A stretch of 39,905 bases of DNA from Micrococcus lacusdianchii (GTDB lineage: Bacteria; Actinomycetota; Actinomycetes; Actinomycetales; Micrococcaceae). How positions within the stretch are numbered: the stretch's first letter is position 1; each line of letters begins with the position of its first letter. Under the pieces are notes generated by a model. That model saw only the letters and a list, made by a program, of their open reading frames with translations, had not been told where the DNA came from and made no database searches. The DNA lies in the NCBI RefSeq assembly GCF_023155805.1, contig NZ_JAKNUW010000019.1, positions 1-39,905 of the forward strand, read 5' to 3'. A program made the translations under genes and the position numbers. Positions 18,905-27,983 of this stretch are shown here, piece after piece.

Positions 18905-19420
18905 TCAGGAGATCGGTGCCAGCACCGCCTCGACGTCGTCGCGGGTGAGCGTCAGGGTGCCGTCGGCGCCGGTGTCCAGGGCGACGTCGCCGTCGAACAG
19001 GGAGTCCAGCGCCGCGCGGGCGTCCAGGCCCGGCGCGTCGGAGAGGCAGCCCTCGGCGGGCTGGGGGACGTCGCCGGTCGCGGACCAGAGGTCCGGGCGC
19101 GTCATCGAGACGCCCCAGCGCGGCTGTCCGCAGATCCCGATGGCGGCGGCCTGGAAGGAGGTCGCGTCCGGGCTCACGGCGAGGGTCGTCCCGTCGGGAA
19201 CCTCGACCGCCGCGCCGCTGCGGGTGAGGCTGCGGAGGGCGAGCGTCTGTTCCCCGAGCGGCGCGGTGGCGAGGTCGGATGCGGAGGCGGCGGCCGACGT
19301 CGATCCGCCGGGGGCGGACGACGTCGGAGGGCCGGCCGTCCCTCCGGCCGAGCAGGCGGTGAGCGCGAGGAGCCCGGCGGAGGCCACAAGCGTCAGGCGG
19401 GTTGCGGTGGTGGTGGGCAT
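18905..19420 (-). CDS. Lipoprotein, possibly META-domain (HslJ-like)
   Basis: A 171-residue exported protein. The signal sequence ends in the lipobox LTAC (Cys about residue 22), followed by a Ser/Gly/Ala/Pro-rich linker to about residue 55. The folded part has a pattern like META domains: a central strand, VSMTRPDLW, and a closing dGTLTLT strand; the match is loose, so function stays open. Start: ATG 19420 with GAGAGGGG 5 nt upstream was preferred over an in-frame ATG at 19435. The ribosome site lies in a hairpin (19426-19442). Convergent with GDPD. Confidence 0.75.
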   Translation of the reverse strand: MPTTTATRLTLVASAGLLALTACSAGGTAGPPTSSAPGGSTSAAASASDLATAPLGEQTLALRSLTRSGAAVEVPDGTTLAVSPDATSFQAAAIGICGQPRWGVSMTRPDLWSATGDVPQPAEGCLSDAPGLDARAALDSLFDGDVALDTGADGTLTLTRDDVEAVLAPIS

Positions 19421-19425
19421 GATCG

Positions 19426-19442
19426 CCCCTCTCATCGAGGGG
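19426..19442 (-). promoter_or_regulatory. Hairpin covering the lipoprotein Shine-Dalgarno site
   Basis: CCCCTC-GATGA-GAGGGG on the minus strand pairs the GAGGGG ribosome site with an upstream CCCCTC. It could limit translation initiation; no ligand-binding structure is evident. Confidence 0.4.
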
Positions 19443-19464
19443 CCAACATCGGCCCCGTGGCAGG

Positions 19465-19470
19465 AGCATA
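19465..19470 (-). promoter_or_regulatory. Candidate -10 element (TATGCT) of the lipoprotein gene
   Basis: TATGCT on the minus strand about 44 nt before the start codon gives a short leader that would contain the Shine-Dalgarno hairpin. Confidence 0.4.
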
Positions 19471-19481
19471 GGGGGGGTGGG

Positions 19482-19560
19482 CGTCGCGCAACAGCACGAC
19501 GGCGAGGCGTCGGGCATCAGCGAGAGCGCGCCGGCCGCGCGTGTTGCGTCAGCGAAAGCG
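19482..19560. repeat. Degenerate copy of the CGCTGACG palindromic repeat
   Basis: The right arm GCGCGTGTTGCGTCAGCGAAAGCG (19537-19560) matches the family exactly at its core and the inner box ATCAGCGAGAGCG (19516-19528) is recognisable; the left arm (CGTCGCGCAACAGCACG, about 19482-19498) is decayed. It lies between the lipoprotein and aldehyde dehydrogenase genes. Confidence 0.7.
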
Positions 19561-19569
19561 TCCCGGGGG

Positions 19570-21021
19570 TCACAGGAGCTTCGGCAGCAGCGTCCGCTTC
19601 ACCGGCCCATGCGGCGGGTAGATCGCACGCAGCGTGTCCACGCCGGTGCCCTTGGACAGCTCCGGGCGCAGGTGGGAGAACGTCTCGAACCCGGCCTCGC
19701 CGTGGTACGCGCCGATCCCGGAGTGGCCCACCCCGCCGAACCGCAGCGTCGGCATCCCGGCGTGCAGCAGCGTCACGCCCTCGCTCACCACGCCGGCCTG
19801 GACCTGCGCGGAGAAGGCGGCGCGGTCGTCGTCGTCATCGGTGAACAGGTAGGAGGCCAGCGGGTGCGGGCGGGCGGCGATCACGTCGAGCGCCTCCTGC
19901 AGGGAGTCGACGCGGACCACCGGCAGGACAGGACCGAACAGCTCTTCACGCATGAGCGCGCCGTCGAGGGAGACCCCGTCGACCAGCGTGGGCGCCAGGT
20001 AGCGGCCGGCCACGTCCGCCTCGCCGCCGATCACCACGTGGGCGCCGGCGGCCACGTCCTCCGCGAGCAGGTCCACGAGCCGCCGGGCGTGGTCCTCCGA
20101 GACCAGGCGGCCGTAGTCGGGGGACTCGGCGGGGTCGGCGCCGTAGAACTCGGCGATCGCCGCGGGCAGGTGGCGCAGCACCTGCGCGTGCGCCTCCGGT
20201 CCCACGGCCAGCACATAGTCCGGCGCCACGCACGTCTGGCCCGCGTTCGTGAACTTGCCGAACGCGATCCGCCGCGCCATCCCGGCGGGGTCCTTGACCT
20301 CGGTCACCACGGCCGGCGACTTGCCGCCCAGCTCGAGGGTGACGGGAGTGAGGGTCTTCGCGGCCGCCTCGTAGACGATCCGTCCCACGCGTTCGCCGCC
20401 GGTGTAGAGGATGTGGTCCCACGGGTGCGCGATCAGCGCCTGCACGCAGTCCGCCCCGCCCTCGACGACGGCGACGCCCTGTCCGTCCAGCGCGGCCGGG
20501 AGCAGCTCCTGGAGGGCGGCGGCCGTGGCGGGGGACTTCTCCGAGGGGCTGAGCACCACCGCGTTGCCCGCGGCGAGCGCGCCGACGAGCGGGGCGAGGG
20601 TGAGCTGCACGGGGTAGTTCCAGGCGCCGATCACCAGCACGGCACCCAGCGGTGCGGGCCTGACCTGGGCGGATGCGGGCCGGAACGCGAGCGGGACCGA
20701 GACCTTCCGCGGCTTCATCCAGGAGCCCAGGTGGGCGAGCGTGTGATCGATCTCCGAGATCACCGAGCCGACCTCCGTCAGCAGCGCCTCGGTGCGGGAC
20801 TTGCCGAGGTCGCGGGCCAGGGCGTCCGCGAAGCGGTCCTGGTGGTCGGTGAGCATCCGGCGCACGGCGCGCAGGCGCTCCTCCCGGACCTCGCGGGGGT
20901 GGGCGGTGCGGGCGTCGGCCTCGGCGCGGATCCGGGCGACGGCGGCCTCCACCGGCTCGGTGCCGGGGAACGGGTACACGGGGGCGGGGGCGGACACGGC
21001 GGCGCGCGGGGACGGGCTCAT
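19570..21021 (-). CDS. Aldehyde dehydrogenase, class 3-like (fatty aldehyde type)
   Basis: A 483-residue NAD(P)-dependent aldehyde dehydrogenase. The catalytic Cys is in KFTNAGQTCVAPDYVL and the general base Glu in VTLELGGKSPAVV; IGAWNYPVQLTLAPLVGALAAGN is the cofactor entry. The short N-terminus, lack of an oligomerisation hairpin typical of class 1/2, and the C-terminal GHSGIGAYHGEAGFETFSH place it in the class 3 / fatty aldehyde (coniferyl aldehyde) group. It oxidises medium- to long-chain or aromatic aldehydes to acids. ATG 21021 was chosen over GTG 21030 because a -10 hexamer lies 7 nt before the ATG and overlaps the GTG. Confidence 0.92.
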   Translation of the reverse strand: MSPSPRAAVSAPAPVYPFPGTEPVEAAVARIRAEADARTAHPREVREERLRAVRRMLTDHQDRFADALARDLGKSRTEALLTEVGSVISEIDHTLAHLGSWMKPRKVSVPLAFRPASAQVRPAPLGAVLVIGAWNYPVQLTLAPLVGALAAGNAVVLSPSEKSPATAAALQELLPAALDGQGVAVVEGGADCVQALIAHPWDHILYTGGERVGRIVYEAAAKTLTPVTLELGGKSPAVVTEVKDPAGMARRIAFGKFTNAGQTCVAPDYVLAVGPEAHAQVLRHLPAAIAEFYGADPAESPDYGRLVSEDHARRLVDLLAEDVAAGAHVVIGGEADVAGRYLAPTLVDGVSLDGALMREELFGPVLPVVRVDSLQEALDVIAARPHPLASYLFTDDDDDRAAFSAQVQAGVVSEGVTLLHAGMPTLRFGGVGHSGIGAYHGEAGFETFSHLRPELSKGTGVDTLRAIYPPHGPVKRTLLPKLL

Positions 21022-21028
21022 GCCGTCC

Positions 21029-21034
21029 ACGCTA
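21029..21034 (-). promoter_or_regulatory. -10 element TAGCGT of the aldehyde dehydrogenase gene
   Basis: TAGCGT on the minus strand lies 7 nt before ATG 21021, consistent with leaderless transcription, and rules against the upstream GTG as start. Confidence 0.5.
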
Positions 21035-21041
21035 CTTCCCC

Positions 21042-21150
21042 TTTCGCTCGCGCAGCACGCGGGGGGAACTCGCTTTCGCTGACGGTCACGGACGTCGTCG
21101 GTCCGGCCATCAGCGAAAACGGTCCGCTGGCGCGTGTTGCGTCAGGGAAA
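21042..21150. repeat. Nested palindromic repeat element (diverged full copy), CGCTGACG family
   Basis: Outer arms 21042-21061 and 21131-21150 match each other in inverse at 16 of 20 positions and share the TTTCgCTgaCGCAaCACGCG word with the copy at 8805. Inner arms TTTCGCTGA (21074-21082) / TCAGCGAAA (21110-21118) are exact. It lies just after the phosphoglucomutase stop. Confidence 0.82.
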
Positions 21151-21162
21151 ACGTCACACGGG

Positions 21163-22878
21163 TCAAGAGATGACCGCGTCCACGATCTGCTGGGCCTCGG
21201 CCTGCACCTGCTTCAGGTGCTCCTCGCCCAGGAAGGACTCGGCGTAGATCTTGTACACGTCCTCCGTGCCGGAGGGGCGGGCCGCGAACCACGCGTTCTG
21301 CGTGACCACCTTGAGGCCGCCGATCGGGGCGTCGTTGCCCGGGGCGTTGGTCAGCGCGGCCAGGATGGTCTCGCCGGCCAGCTCGGTGGCGGTGACGTCG
21401 TCGGGGGAGAGCGCCTTGAGCGCGGCCTTCTGCTCGGACGTGGCGGGGGCGTCGATCCGGGCGTAGGCCGGATCGCCGTGCATCGCCACGAGGTCGCGGT
21501 AGTACTGCGACGGCGACTGCCCCGTCACCGCCTGGATCTCCGCGGCCAGCAGGCACAGCAGCAGCCCGTCCTTGTCCGTGGACCACGCGCCGCCGTCGAA
21601 CTGCACGAAGGAGGCACCCGCGGACTCCTCGCCGCCGAACACGCCCGAGCCGGAGAGCAGCCCCGGCACGAACCACTTGAAGCCCACCGGGACCTCCACG
21701 AGCTCGCGGCCGAGGTCCGCGGCCACGCGGTCGATCATCGAGGAGGACACGAGCGTCTTGCCCACGCCGGCGCCGGCCGGCCACTGCTTTCGGTGCCGGT
21801 ACAGGTAGTCGATCGCCACGGCCAGGACGTGGTTGGGGTTCATCAGCCCGCCGTCCGGGGTGACGATCCCGTGCCGGTCCGCGTCGGCGTCGTTGCCCGT
21901 GGCGACGTCGAACGGCGCCTCGCCGTCCGCGTCCGGGGTCATGCGCTCGATCAGGGACGCCATGGCGTTCGGGGAGGAGCAGTCCATGCGGATCTTGCCG
22001 TCCCAGTCCAGGGTCATGAAGCCGAAGGTCGGGTCCACCTCCGGGTTCACCACGGTCAGGTCCAGCCCGTGCCGCCGCCCGATCTCGCCCCAGTAGGCCA
22101 CGGAGGCCCCGCCCATGGGGTCGGCGCCGATCCGCACGCCGGCGTCCCGGATCGCGTCGAGGTCCACGACGCGCGGCAGGTCCGTCACGTAGCGGTCCAG
22201 GAAGTCGAAGGTCCCCAGCTTCGGGTGGCCGGCCACCTCGTCCGCGGACACACGCCGCACACCCGCGAGGCCCGCCGCGAGCAGCTCGTTGGCGCGCGCG
22301 GCGATCCAGCCGGTGGCGTCCGTGTCCGCGGGGCCGCCGTGGGGCGGGTTGTACTTGACGCCGCCGTCCGCGGGCGGGTTGTGCGAGGGGGTGATCACGA
22401 GGCCGTCCACGAGGCCGGTGTTGTCCCCGTCCACCGCGAAGCCCGACGGCGCCAGCTCGCGCCCGGCGTTCAGGTGCAGGATCGCGTGGGAGACCGCGGG
22501 GGTGGGGGTGTAGCCGCCGCGGGCGTCGACCTTCACCTCGACGTCGTTGCCGAGCAGCACTTGCACCGCGGTGTCCTGGGCCGGGCCGGACAGCGCGTGG
22601 GTGTCCTTGCCCACCAGGACCGCCCCCGTGATGCCCTTGTCCGCGCGGTACTCCACGACCGCCTGGGTGATCGCGGCGATGTGGTCGTCGTTGAACGAGG
22701 TCTTCAGCGCGGAGCCGCGGTGGCCGGAGGTGCCGAACACGACCTTCTGGGCCGGGTCGGAGGGATCCGGGTGGCCCTCGCGGTAGGCCGTGAGCAGGGC
22801 CTCGACGTCGATCAGGTCCTCGGGCAGGGCGCGGGTGCCGGGTCGCTGGGCGGCGGGGGTGTGCGTGGTCTCGCTCAT
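21163..22878 (-). CDS. pgm: Phosphoglucomutase (alpha-D-glucose phosphate-specific)
   Basis: A 571-residue alpha-D-phosphohexomutase that interconverts glucose 1- and 6-phosphate. The phosphoserine loop is [13 protein letters not shown], the Mg2+ loop [12 protein letters not shown], the sugar loop FGGEESAG and the phosphate site [15 protein letters not shown], in the normal order of the four domains. [19 protein letters not shown] near the N-terminus marks the Pgm subgroup of E. coli type. ATG 22878 was chosen (AGAG site upstream); GTG 22887 is the alternative. The start overlaps the stop of a small upstream ORF in ATGA, so its translation may be coupled. Confidence 0.95.
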   Translation of the reverse strand: MSETTHTPAAQRPGTRALPEDLIDVEALLTAYREGHPDPSDPAQKVVFGTSGHRGSALKTSFNDDHIAAITQAVVEYRADKGITGAVLVGKDTHALSGPAQDTAVQVLLGNDVEVKVDARGGYTPTPAVSHAILHLNAGRELAPSGFAVDGDNTGLVDGLVITPSHNPPADGGVKYNPPHGGPADTDATGWIAARANELLAAGLAGVRRVSADEVAGHPKLGTFDFLDRYVTDLPRVVDLDAIRDAGVRIGADPMGGASVAYWGEIGRRHGLDLTVVNPEVDPTFGFMTLDWDGKIRMDCSSPNAMASLIERMTPDADGEAPFDVATGNDADADRHGIVTPDGGLMNPNHVLAVAIDYLYRHRKQWPAGAGVGKTLVSSSMIDRVAADLGRELVEVPVGFKWFVPGLLSGSGVFGGEESAGASFVQFDGGAWSTDKDGLLLCLLAAEIQAVTGQSPSQYYRDLVAMHGDPAYARIDAPATSEQKAALKALSPDDVTATELAGETILAALTNAPGNDAPIGGLKVVTQNAWFAARPSGTEDVYKIYAESFLGEEHLKQVQAEAQQIVDAVIS

Positions 22879-23018
22879 GTCCGCCACTCTTCCATCTCCG
22901 CATGATCCCGGGAAGGACTGCCGGTTCCGGGGCGCTCGACGACGCCGGCCCCCCCGCCCTCCCCGGCGGCGGCCTCCAGGGCTTCGGGTTCCTTGTGATC
23001 GGACTGGGCGTCGGTCAT
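22875..23018 (-). CDS. Small hypothetical protein (47 aa) coupled to pgm
   Basis: ATG 23018 follows GGGGAG by 6 nt, and the TGA at 22877-22875 overlaps the pgm ATG as ATGA. The product is hydrophilic, rich in Glu, Ala and Gly, with no domain I recognise. Third-position GC is high in the first half and lower in the second, so coding is not certain. It could be a leader ORF that sets pgm translation. Confidence 0.45.
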   Translation of the reverse strand: MTDAQSDHKEPEALEAAAGEGGGAGVVERPGTGSPSRDHAEMEEWRT

Positions 23019-23069
23019 GCTTGGCTCCCCGGTGGGCGTCCGGTCCCGCCGCCGACCCCGGAGGTCCGC

Positions 23070-23510
23070 ATGACCGCCCACGCCGCCGTCCCCCGCCCCG
23101 CCGGCACGGGGCCCCGGCGCATGGCGGTCGGCGGGGTGCTGCTGACGGTCCCGGCCGTGGTCCTGTTCCTCCTGATGCTCCTCGCCCCGCTGCTGTTCGC
23201 GCTGCCGTCCGCAGCCGTCCACGCTCTCCTGGCGGTGGCCGCCGTGGCCGGGCTGGTGGGGGCGGGGTTCGTGGTGGCGCACGCCGTGGCCGCCGGTCGG
23301 GGCGGCCGGATCCTCGCAGCCGTCGCCGTGCTCGCCCTGGCCTCCCTGCACGCGGCCGCCGTCGCGGCTGCGGTGCTCAGCCCCTCCTCCCACCTCGGCG
23401 AGCTGGGCACCACCGTGATGTTCGGCGGGGGCCTGCTCCTGGCCGTGGCCGGGCTGCTGTGTTGGGTGGATTCCGGCGGGCGCGCCGAGCTCCGCCGGCG
23501 GCGCGGCTGA
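23070..23510 (+). CDS. Small hypothetical membrane protein, four predicted TM helices
   Basis: A 146-residue protein with four hydrophobic stretches (about residues 18-45, 48-70, 76-103 and 112-130) and a basic Arg-rich C-terminus (ELRRRRG). No motif for catalysis or transport is visible. ATG 23070 follows GGAGG by 5 nt; the frame is open upstream to 22902 but that part reads as non-coding. It is divergent from the small ORF-pgm unit and convergent with katG. Confidence 0.7.
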   Translation: MTAHAAVPRPAGTGPRRMAVGGVLLTVPAVVLFLLMLLAPLLFALPSAAVHALLAVAAVAGLVGAGFVVAHAVAAGRGGRILAAVAVLALASLHAAAVAAAVLSPSSHLGELGTTVMFGGGLLLAVAGLLCWVDSGGRAELRRRRG

Positions 23511-23560
23511 CGGGGGCGGGCGCCGTCGTCGTCGTGATGGCGGCCCGGCCCCCGCGCCGA

Positions 23561-23622
23561 CTGGTGAGGACGCGCCCTCACCGACCCCCGTCAGGGCACG
23601 TGTGACGGTGTGTCCTCACCAG
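23561..23622. repeat. Intergenic nested palindrome CTGGTGAGGAC
   Basis: Outer arms CTGGTGAGGAC (23561-23571) and GTCCTCACCAG (23612-23622) are exact; inner arms GCCCT (23574-23578) / AGGGC (23593-23597) are enclosed. It has the same outer/inner plan as the CGCTGACG elements with different words. It follows the small membrane protein gene. Confidence 0.7.
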
Positions 23623-23710
23623 GAAGCGTCCGGGGGGACGGCGCCGCAGGGATGCAGGGCAGGGGGCAGGGGCAAGGCCGGGCCCGGGTCGCCTCCCACC
23701 ACCCATCGGA

Positions 23711-23753
23711 CGACGACGGGCGCCCACCCTCCCCGGGTGAGCGCCCGTCGTCG
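23711..23753. terminator. Hairpin terminator after katG
   Basis: CGACGACGGGCGC / GCGCCCGTCGTCG (13 bp) plus an inner CACCC / GGGTG stem, 30 bp after the katG stop and between convergent genes; no U-tract. Confidence 0.8.
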
Positions 23754-23782
23754 TCGGTCCAGGACGTCAGCGGACCAGGACG

Positions 23783-26131
23783 TCAGCCCTGGGCCACGGA
23801 CTCCTTCGCGGCGCGGCGCGCGTCGAAGCGGTCCGCGTCCATGACCTTGACCCAGGCGGCCACGAAGTCGCGGACGAACTTCTCCTTGGCGTCGTCCGCG
23901 GCGTACACCTCGGACAGGGTGCGCAGCTCCGAGTTGGAGCCGAACACGAGGTCGTCACGGGTGCCGAAGAGCTCCTTGCCCTCGGCGGTCACACCGCGGT
24001 ACCGGCCCTCGGCCACCTTCTCCCACTGCGTGTCGATGTCCGTGATCGCGGTGAGGAAGTCCTGGGACAGGACGCCCACGTTCTCGGTCCACACGCCGTC
24101 CGTCGAGCCCGCGGGCACGGCGCCCAGCACGCGCAGGCCGGCCACGAGCACCGTCATCTCCGGGGCGGAGAGGCCGATCAGGTTGGTGCGGTCCACGAGG
24201 GCGAACTCGGAGGGGAAGCGCTTGTCCTCTCGCGGGTCGCAGTTGCGGAAGCCGTCGATCTTGGGCTCCAGGTAGCCGAAGGACTCCTGGTCCGTCTGCT
24301 CCTGGGTGGCATCGCCGCGGCCCGGGGTGAAGGGCACGGAGACCTCCACGCCGCCGTCGGCCGCGGCCTTCTCCACGGCCCAGTTGCCGGCGATCACGAG
24401 GGTGTCGGCGAACGTCACGCCGGTCTGCTCGGCGATCTGCTCCAACTTCGCGATGACCGGGCCGATGACGGCAGGCTCGTTGACCGCCCACGAGCGCTGC
24501 GGCTCGAGGCGGATGCGGCCGCCGTTGGCACCGCCGCGCTTGTCCGAGGAGCGGAAGGAGGAGGCCGCGGCCCACGCGGTCTTCACGAGCTCGGTCACGG
24601 ACAGGCCGGAGGAGGCGACCGCGTCCTTGACGGCCTGGACCTCCGCGTCGCCGGGGACCTTCTCCGGGGCGGTGACCGGGTCCATCCAGATCAGCTCCTC
24701 GGAGGGGACCTCGGGGCCGTAGTGGCGGGCGATCGGGCCCATGTCACGGTGGGTCAGCTTGTACCAGGCGCGGGAGTAGGCGTCCTGGAACGCGGCGAAG
24801 TCGTCCTTGAAGCGCCGGGAAATCTCGCCGAACACGGGATCGAAGCGCAGGGCGAGATCCGAGGTCAGCATGCGGGGCTCGCGGCGGCCCTTGAAGTCGG
24901 ACTCGGGGACCATGTCCGAGCCGCCGCCGTTGACGGGGCGCCACTGCTTCGCGCCGGCCGGGGACTCCATGAGCTCCCACTCGTACGCGTAGAGGATGTG
25001 GAAGAACTCGTTGTCCCAGCGGGTGGGGTGGTAGGTCCAGGTGACCTCGAGGCCGGACGTGATGGTGTCGCGGCCCTTGCCCTCGCCGTAGGCGTTCTTC
25101 CAGCCCAGGCCCATCTGCTCGATGTCCGCGGCCTCGGGCTCGGCGCCGATGTTGCCCTCCACGGGGCCGGCGCCGTGGGTCTTGCCGAAGGTGTGGCCGC
25201 CGCCGATCAGCGCGACGGTCTCCTCCGCGTTCATGCCCATGCGGGAGAACGTCTCGTGGATGTCCTTGGCGGACTTCAGCGGGTCCGGCTCACCCTCGGG
25301 GCCCTCCGGGTTCACGTAGATCAGGCCCATCTCGACGGCCGCGAGCGGGTTGTCCAGCTCGCGCTCGCCCTTGTAGCGCTCGGCGCCGCCGTTGGTCCAC
25401 TCGGTCTCGGGGCCCCAGTAGACGTCGTCGGCGGGCTCATAGGCGTCGATGCGGCCGCCGGAGAAGCCGAAGGTGGGCATGCCCATGATCTCGTGGGCCA
25501 CGTTGCCGGTGAGGACGATCAGGTCGGCCCAGGACAGGGACTGGCCGTACTTCTTCTTGACCGGCCAGATCAGCCGGCGGGCCTTGTCCAGGGAGGCGTT
25601 GTCCGGCCAGGAGTTCAGCGGGGCGAAGCGCTGCTGGCCCTCGCCGGCGCCGCCGCGGCCGTCGCCCACGCGGTAGGTGCCCGCGGAGTGCCAGGCCATG
25701 CGGATCATGAACGGGCCGTAGTTGCCGAAGTCGGCCGGCCACCAGTCCTTGGAGGTGGTGAGGACCTCGGCGATGTCCTTCTTGACGGCCTCCAGGTCCA
25801 GCGCGGCGAAGGCGGTGGGGTAGTCGAAGTCCGGGTCGTGCGGGTTCTGGACCGGCTGGTCCTTGGCCAGGATCTTCAGGTTCAGGCGGTTCGGCCACCA
25901 CTGCTGGTTGGCATCGCCCGAGGTGGGGTGCGCCAGCGGGGCGTCGTGGGCCACGGGGCAGCGGCCCTCGGGGGCATCAGACTGCGGGTTCGCCGCGGCG
26001 CGGCCCTCCGTGCCGGCGGCGCCGGGCTCGCTGCGGGGCTCGGTCGGCTGGCCGGTGGCCACCGTGTCGTTCATCTCGCCGACGGTGGTGCTCTCCTCGC
26101 CGTGCGGGAGGTTCTTCTCTTCAGCGCTCAC
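23783..26131 (-). CDS. katG: Catalase-peroxidase KatG
   Basis: A 782-residue bifunctional haem catalase-peroxidase that removes H2O2. The distal site Arg144-Trp147-His148 lies in [13 protein letters not shown], the proximal haem ligand is His313 in [11 protein letters not shown], and the Met-Tyr-Trp adduct residues are Trp147, Tyr272 (YVNPEGPEG) and Met298 by alignment to the Mycobacterium tuberculosis numbering. The second, haem-less C-terminal domain is complete. The first about 70 residues are a longer hydrophilic extension than in most KatGs (usual length about 740). GTG 26131 follows AAAGGA. It is 52 bp downstream of furA in an operon, as in mycobacteria. Confidence 0.97.
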   Translation of the reverse strand: MSAEEKNLPHGEESTTVGEMNDTVATGQPTEPRSEPGAAGTEGRAAANPQSDAPEGRCPVAHDAPLAHPTSGDANQQWWPNRLNLKILAKDQPVQNPHDPDFDYPTAFAALDLEAVKKDIAEVLTTSKDWWPADFGNYGPFMIRMAWHSAGTYRVGDGRGGAGEGQQRFAPLNSWPDNASLDKARRLIWPVKKKYGQSLSWADLIVLTGNVAHEIMGMPTFGFSGGRIDAYEPADDVYWGPETEWTNGGAERYKGERELDNPLAAVEMGLIYVNPEGPEGEPDPLKSAKDIHETFSRMGMNAEETVALIGGGHTFGKTHGAGPVEGNIGAEPEAADIEQMGLGWKNAYGEGKGRDTITSGLEVTWTYHPTRWDNEFFHILYAYEWELMESPAGAKQWRPVNGGGSDMVPESDFKGRREPRMLTSDLALRFDPVFGEISRRFKDDFAAFQDAYSRAWYKLTHRDMGPIARHYGPEVPSEELIWMDPVTAPEKVPGDAEVQAVKDAVASSGLSVTELVKTAWAAASSFRSSDKRGGANGGRIRLEPQRSWAVNEPAVIGPVIAKLEQIAEQTGVTFADTLVIAGNWAVEKAAADGGVEVSVPFTPGRGDATQEQTDQESFGYLEPKIDGFRNCDPREDKRFPSEFALVDRTNLIGLSAPEMTVLVAGLRVLGAVPAGSTDGVWTENVGVLSQDFLTAITDIDTQWEKVAEGRYRGVTAEGKELFGTRDDLVFGSNSELRTLSEVYAADDAKEKFVRDFVAAWVKVMDADRFDARRAAKESVAQG

Positions 26132-26183
26132 GGTGTGATCCTTTCGAAGACGGTAGGTGGGGTCGCGGGTGGATGGAGGACGT

Positions 26184-26660
26184 TCAGGGAGCCGCGGCGG
26201 ACGGCGAGGGCGGAGTCGCCCCGTCCTGCGCCGTGCGGCATGCGGGGCACAGGCCCCAGTAGTAGACCTCGGCCTCGTCGATCAGGAAGCCGTGGTCCTC
26301 GGGGGCGTGCAGGCAGGGGGCGGAGCCCGTCCGGCACGGCACGTCCACGAGAGCGCCGCAGCCGCGGCACACGAGGTGGTGGTGGTTGCCGTGGACGGCG
26401 ATCTCGTACCGCGCGGCGGAGCCGGCCGGCTGCAGCGAGCGCACCAGGCCCGCGTCGGTCAGCACGTGCAGGCAGTCGTAGACGGCCTGGTGGGAGACCT
26501 GCGGGAGGTCCGCGCGGACCGCGGCCAGCACGGATCCGGCGTCTGCGTGGGGCCACGACCGCAGGGCGGAGAGCACGGCCAGCCGGGGGCGGGTCACCCG
26601 CAGGCCGGCCGCACGCAGCAGTGCGCGGTCGGCGGTGGGCTCGGCGTCGACGATGCTCAT
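26184..26660 (-). CDS. furA: FurA-type ferric-uptake-family repressor
   Basis: A 158-residue Fur-family regulator. The N-terminal winged helix includes [12 protein letters not shown] and [22 protein letters not shown] (recognition helix); the dimerisation domain has [18 protein letters not shown] with metal ligands and a CxxC-type pair, and WGLCPACR near the C-terminus gives the second Cys pair of the structural zinc. FurA proteins repress their own gene and the adjacent katG and respond to peroxide and metal. ATG 26660 lies 21 bp from a palindromic site. The gene is followed by katG. Confidence 0.93.
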   Translation of the reverse strand: MSIVDAEPTADRALLRAAGLRVTRPRLAVLSALRSWPHADAGSVLAAVRADLPQVSHQAVYDCLHVLTDAGLVRSLQPAGSAARYEIAVHGNHHHLVCRGCGALVDVPCRTGSAPCLHAPEDHGFLIDEAEVYYWGLCPACRTAQDGATPPSPSAAAP

Positions 26661-26681
26661 GCCCCCACCTCAGCGCAGTTG

Positions 26682-26698
26682 TCTTGAACTTGTCAAGA
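26682..26698 (-). promoter_or_regulatory. FurA operator palindrome over the furA promoter -35
   Basis: TCTTGA-ACTTG-TCAAGA (6-5-6) lies 21 bp before furA. On the minus strand it includes TTGACA, a consensus -35 hexamer. Its position suits autorepression of furA-katG. A matching -10 is not obvious. Confidence 0.65.
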
Positions 26699-26783
26699 AA
26701 GCACAGTCGCCCGGGGGCCGTCGCGTGAGGCCGGGCGCCCGGATGCCGCCACCCGCATCTTCCCGGGCGCTCCCGGCGCTGAC

Positions 26784-26789
26784 TAGCCT
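26784..26789 (+). promoter_or_regulatory. Candidate -10 element (TAGCCT) of the ACAD-fusion operon
   Basis: TAGCCT lies 54 nt before the acyl-CoA dehydrogenase-like start and is the only TANNNT hexamer nearby. The leader would contain the AGAAGG ribosome site. Confidence 0.4.
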
Positions 26790-26843
26790 GGACCACCGTC
26801 GCGCCCGGCCGGGGCGCGCCCCCGCCGGTCAGAGAAGGTGCCC

Positions 26844-27983
26844 ATGTCCGCGACCCCGCTCGTGCTGCTCCCCGGAGCCGCCCGCTCCGCCCCTGAGCCC
26901 GACGCCGCCGAGGCCGCCGTCCTCGCCGCCGCCGCGGAGGGCGGTGCCGGCGTGGAGCCCATGGTGGACCTCCTCTCGCGCGCCGCCCCCGGGCACGACG
27001 ACGGCGCCCTCGCCCTGGACCTGCCCCTCACCGGGGAGGGGCGCACCCGCCGCCAGTGGGAGCTGCTCGCCTCGACGGCGGCGGTGTCCCTCTCCGCCGC
27101 GCGGGTCCTCGAGCCGCACCTCGACGCCCTCTCGATCCTGTCCCAGGCCGGGGTGCCCGCCCCCGCCGGGCTGCTGGGCGTGTACGCCTCCGAGTCCGGC
27201 GGCGTCACCCCCGCCGTCCGCCCGGTCCCCGACGCCGCCGACGGCGCCCCCGGCTGGGTCCTCGACGGCGCCAAGCCGTGGTGCTCGCTCGCGGACCGCT
27301 GCTCCGCGGCGATCGTGACCGGGCGTGCCGAGGACGGGCTGCGCCACGCGCTGCTCGTGGACCTCTCCCACCCGGGCGTCACGCCCGAGGACACGGCCTG
27401 GCCGGCCCTGGGCCTGGCTGCGATCACCACCGTGAAGCTGCGGTTCGACGCCGTCCCGGGCCGCTCCGTCGGCGAGCCCGAGTGGTACCTGCGCCGGCCC
27501 GGCTTCGCGTGGGGCGGGATGGGCGTGGCCACGGTGTGGTTCGGCGGCGCCGTCCACGTGGCCCGCACGCTGCGCGCCTCCCTCGAGCGCCGCGCCGCCG
27601 CCGCGGCGGACGGCCGCGGGCCCGGCCCGGACCAGGTGGGCCTGGCCGCGCTCGGCCGGGTGGACCGGCTGGTGCACGCCATGGCCTCCCTGCTCGGCCG
27701 CGCCGCCGAGGACGTGGACGCGGGGCGCCTGGACGGTGCCCACGGCCAGGTGGAGGCGGACCGGATCCGCGGCACCGTGGCGCAGCTGTGCACCGAGGTG
27801 CTGGACGTCGTCGGGCAGGCCACCGGTCCCGGCCCGCTGACCGGGGACGCCGCGCACGCGCGGGCCGTCGCCGATCTGCAGGTCTACCTGCGTCAGCACC
27901 ACGGCCACCGGGACGACGCCCGGCTCGCCGAGGGTCTGCTGGCCCTCGACCCCGCCGAGCACGCGGAGGTGCAGCCGTGGTGA
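26844..27983 (+). CDS. Acyl-CoA dehydrogenase-like flavoprotein of a glycan-tailoring operon
   Basis: A 379-residue protein with the layout of acyl-CoA dehydrogenases but shortened. The middle strand region has GVYASESGGVTP and GWVLDGAKPWCSLADRC, the flavin-contact segments where family members have GxxxWCSG(a); the C-terminal helical bundle is present (RVDRLVHAMASLLGRAAEDV onward). The canonical catalytic Glu cannot be placed. Such stand-alone proteins occur next to PIG-L/methyltransferase genes in actinobacteria; their reaction is unknown to me. ATG 26844 follows AGAAGG; GTG 26838 is possible. It overlaps the next gene by 7 bp, so the two are translated together. Confidence 0.78.
   Translation: MSATPLVLLPGAARSAPEPDAAEAAVLAAAAEGGAGVEPMVDLLSRAAPGHDDGALALDLPLTGEGRTRRQWELLASTAAVSLSAARVLEPHLDALSILSQAGVPAPAGLLGVYASESGGVTPAVRPVPDAADGAPGWVLDGAKPWCSLADRCSAAIVTGRAEDGLRHALLVDLSHPGVTPEDTAWPALGLAAITTVKLRFDAVPGRSVGEPEWYLRRPGFAWGGMGVATVWFGGAVHVARTLRASLERRAAAAADGRGPGPDQVGLAALGRVDRLVHAMASLLGRAAEDVDAGRLDGAHGQVEADRIRGTVAQLCTEVLDVVGQATGPGPLTGDAAHARAVADLQVYLRQHHGHRDDARLAEGLLALDPAEHAEVQPW

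Noticed and set aside
19477-22905. 1142-codon open frame on the plus strand opposite aldehyde dehydrogenase and pgm
   Set aside because: Shadow frame; the translation is His/Arg/Gly/Val-rich without domains while the minus strand encodes two complete enzymes.
22902-23069. N-terminal extension of the small membrane protein from ATG 22902
   Set aside because: The extension lacks coding character and overlaps the ribosome region of the pgm leader ORF; GGAGG is right before ATG 23070.
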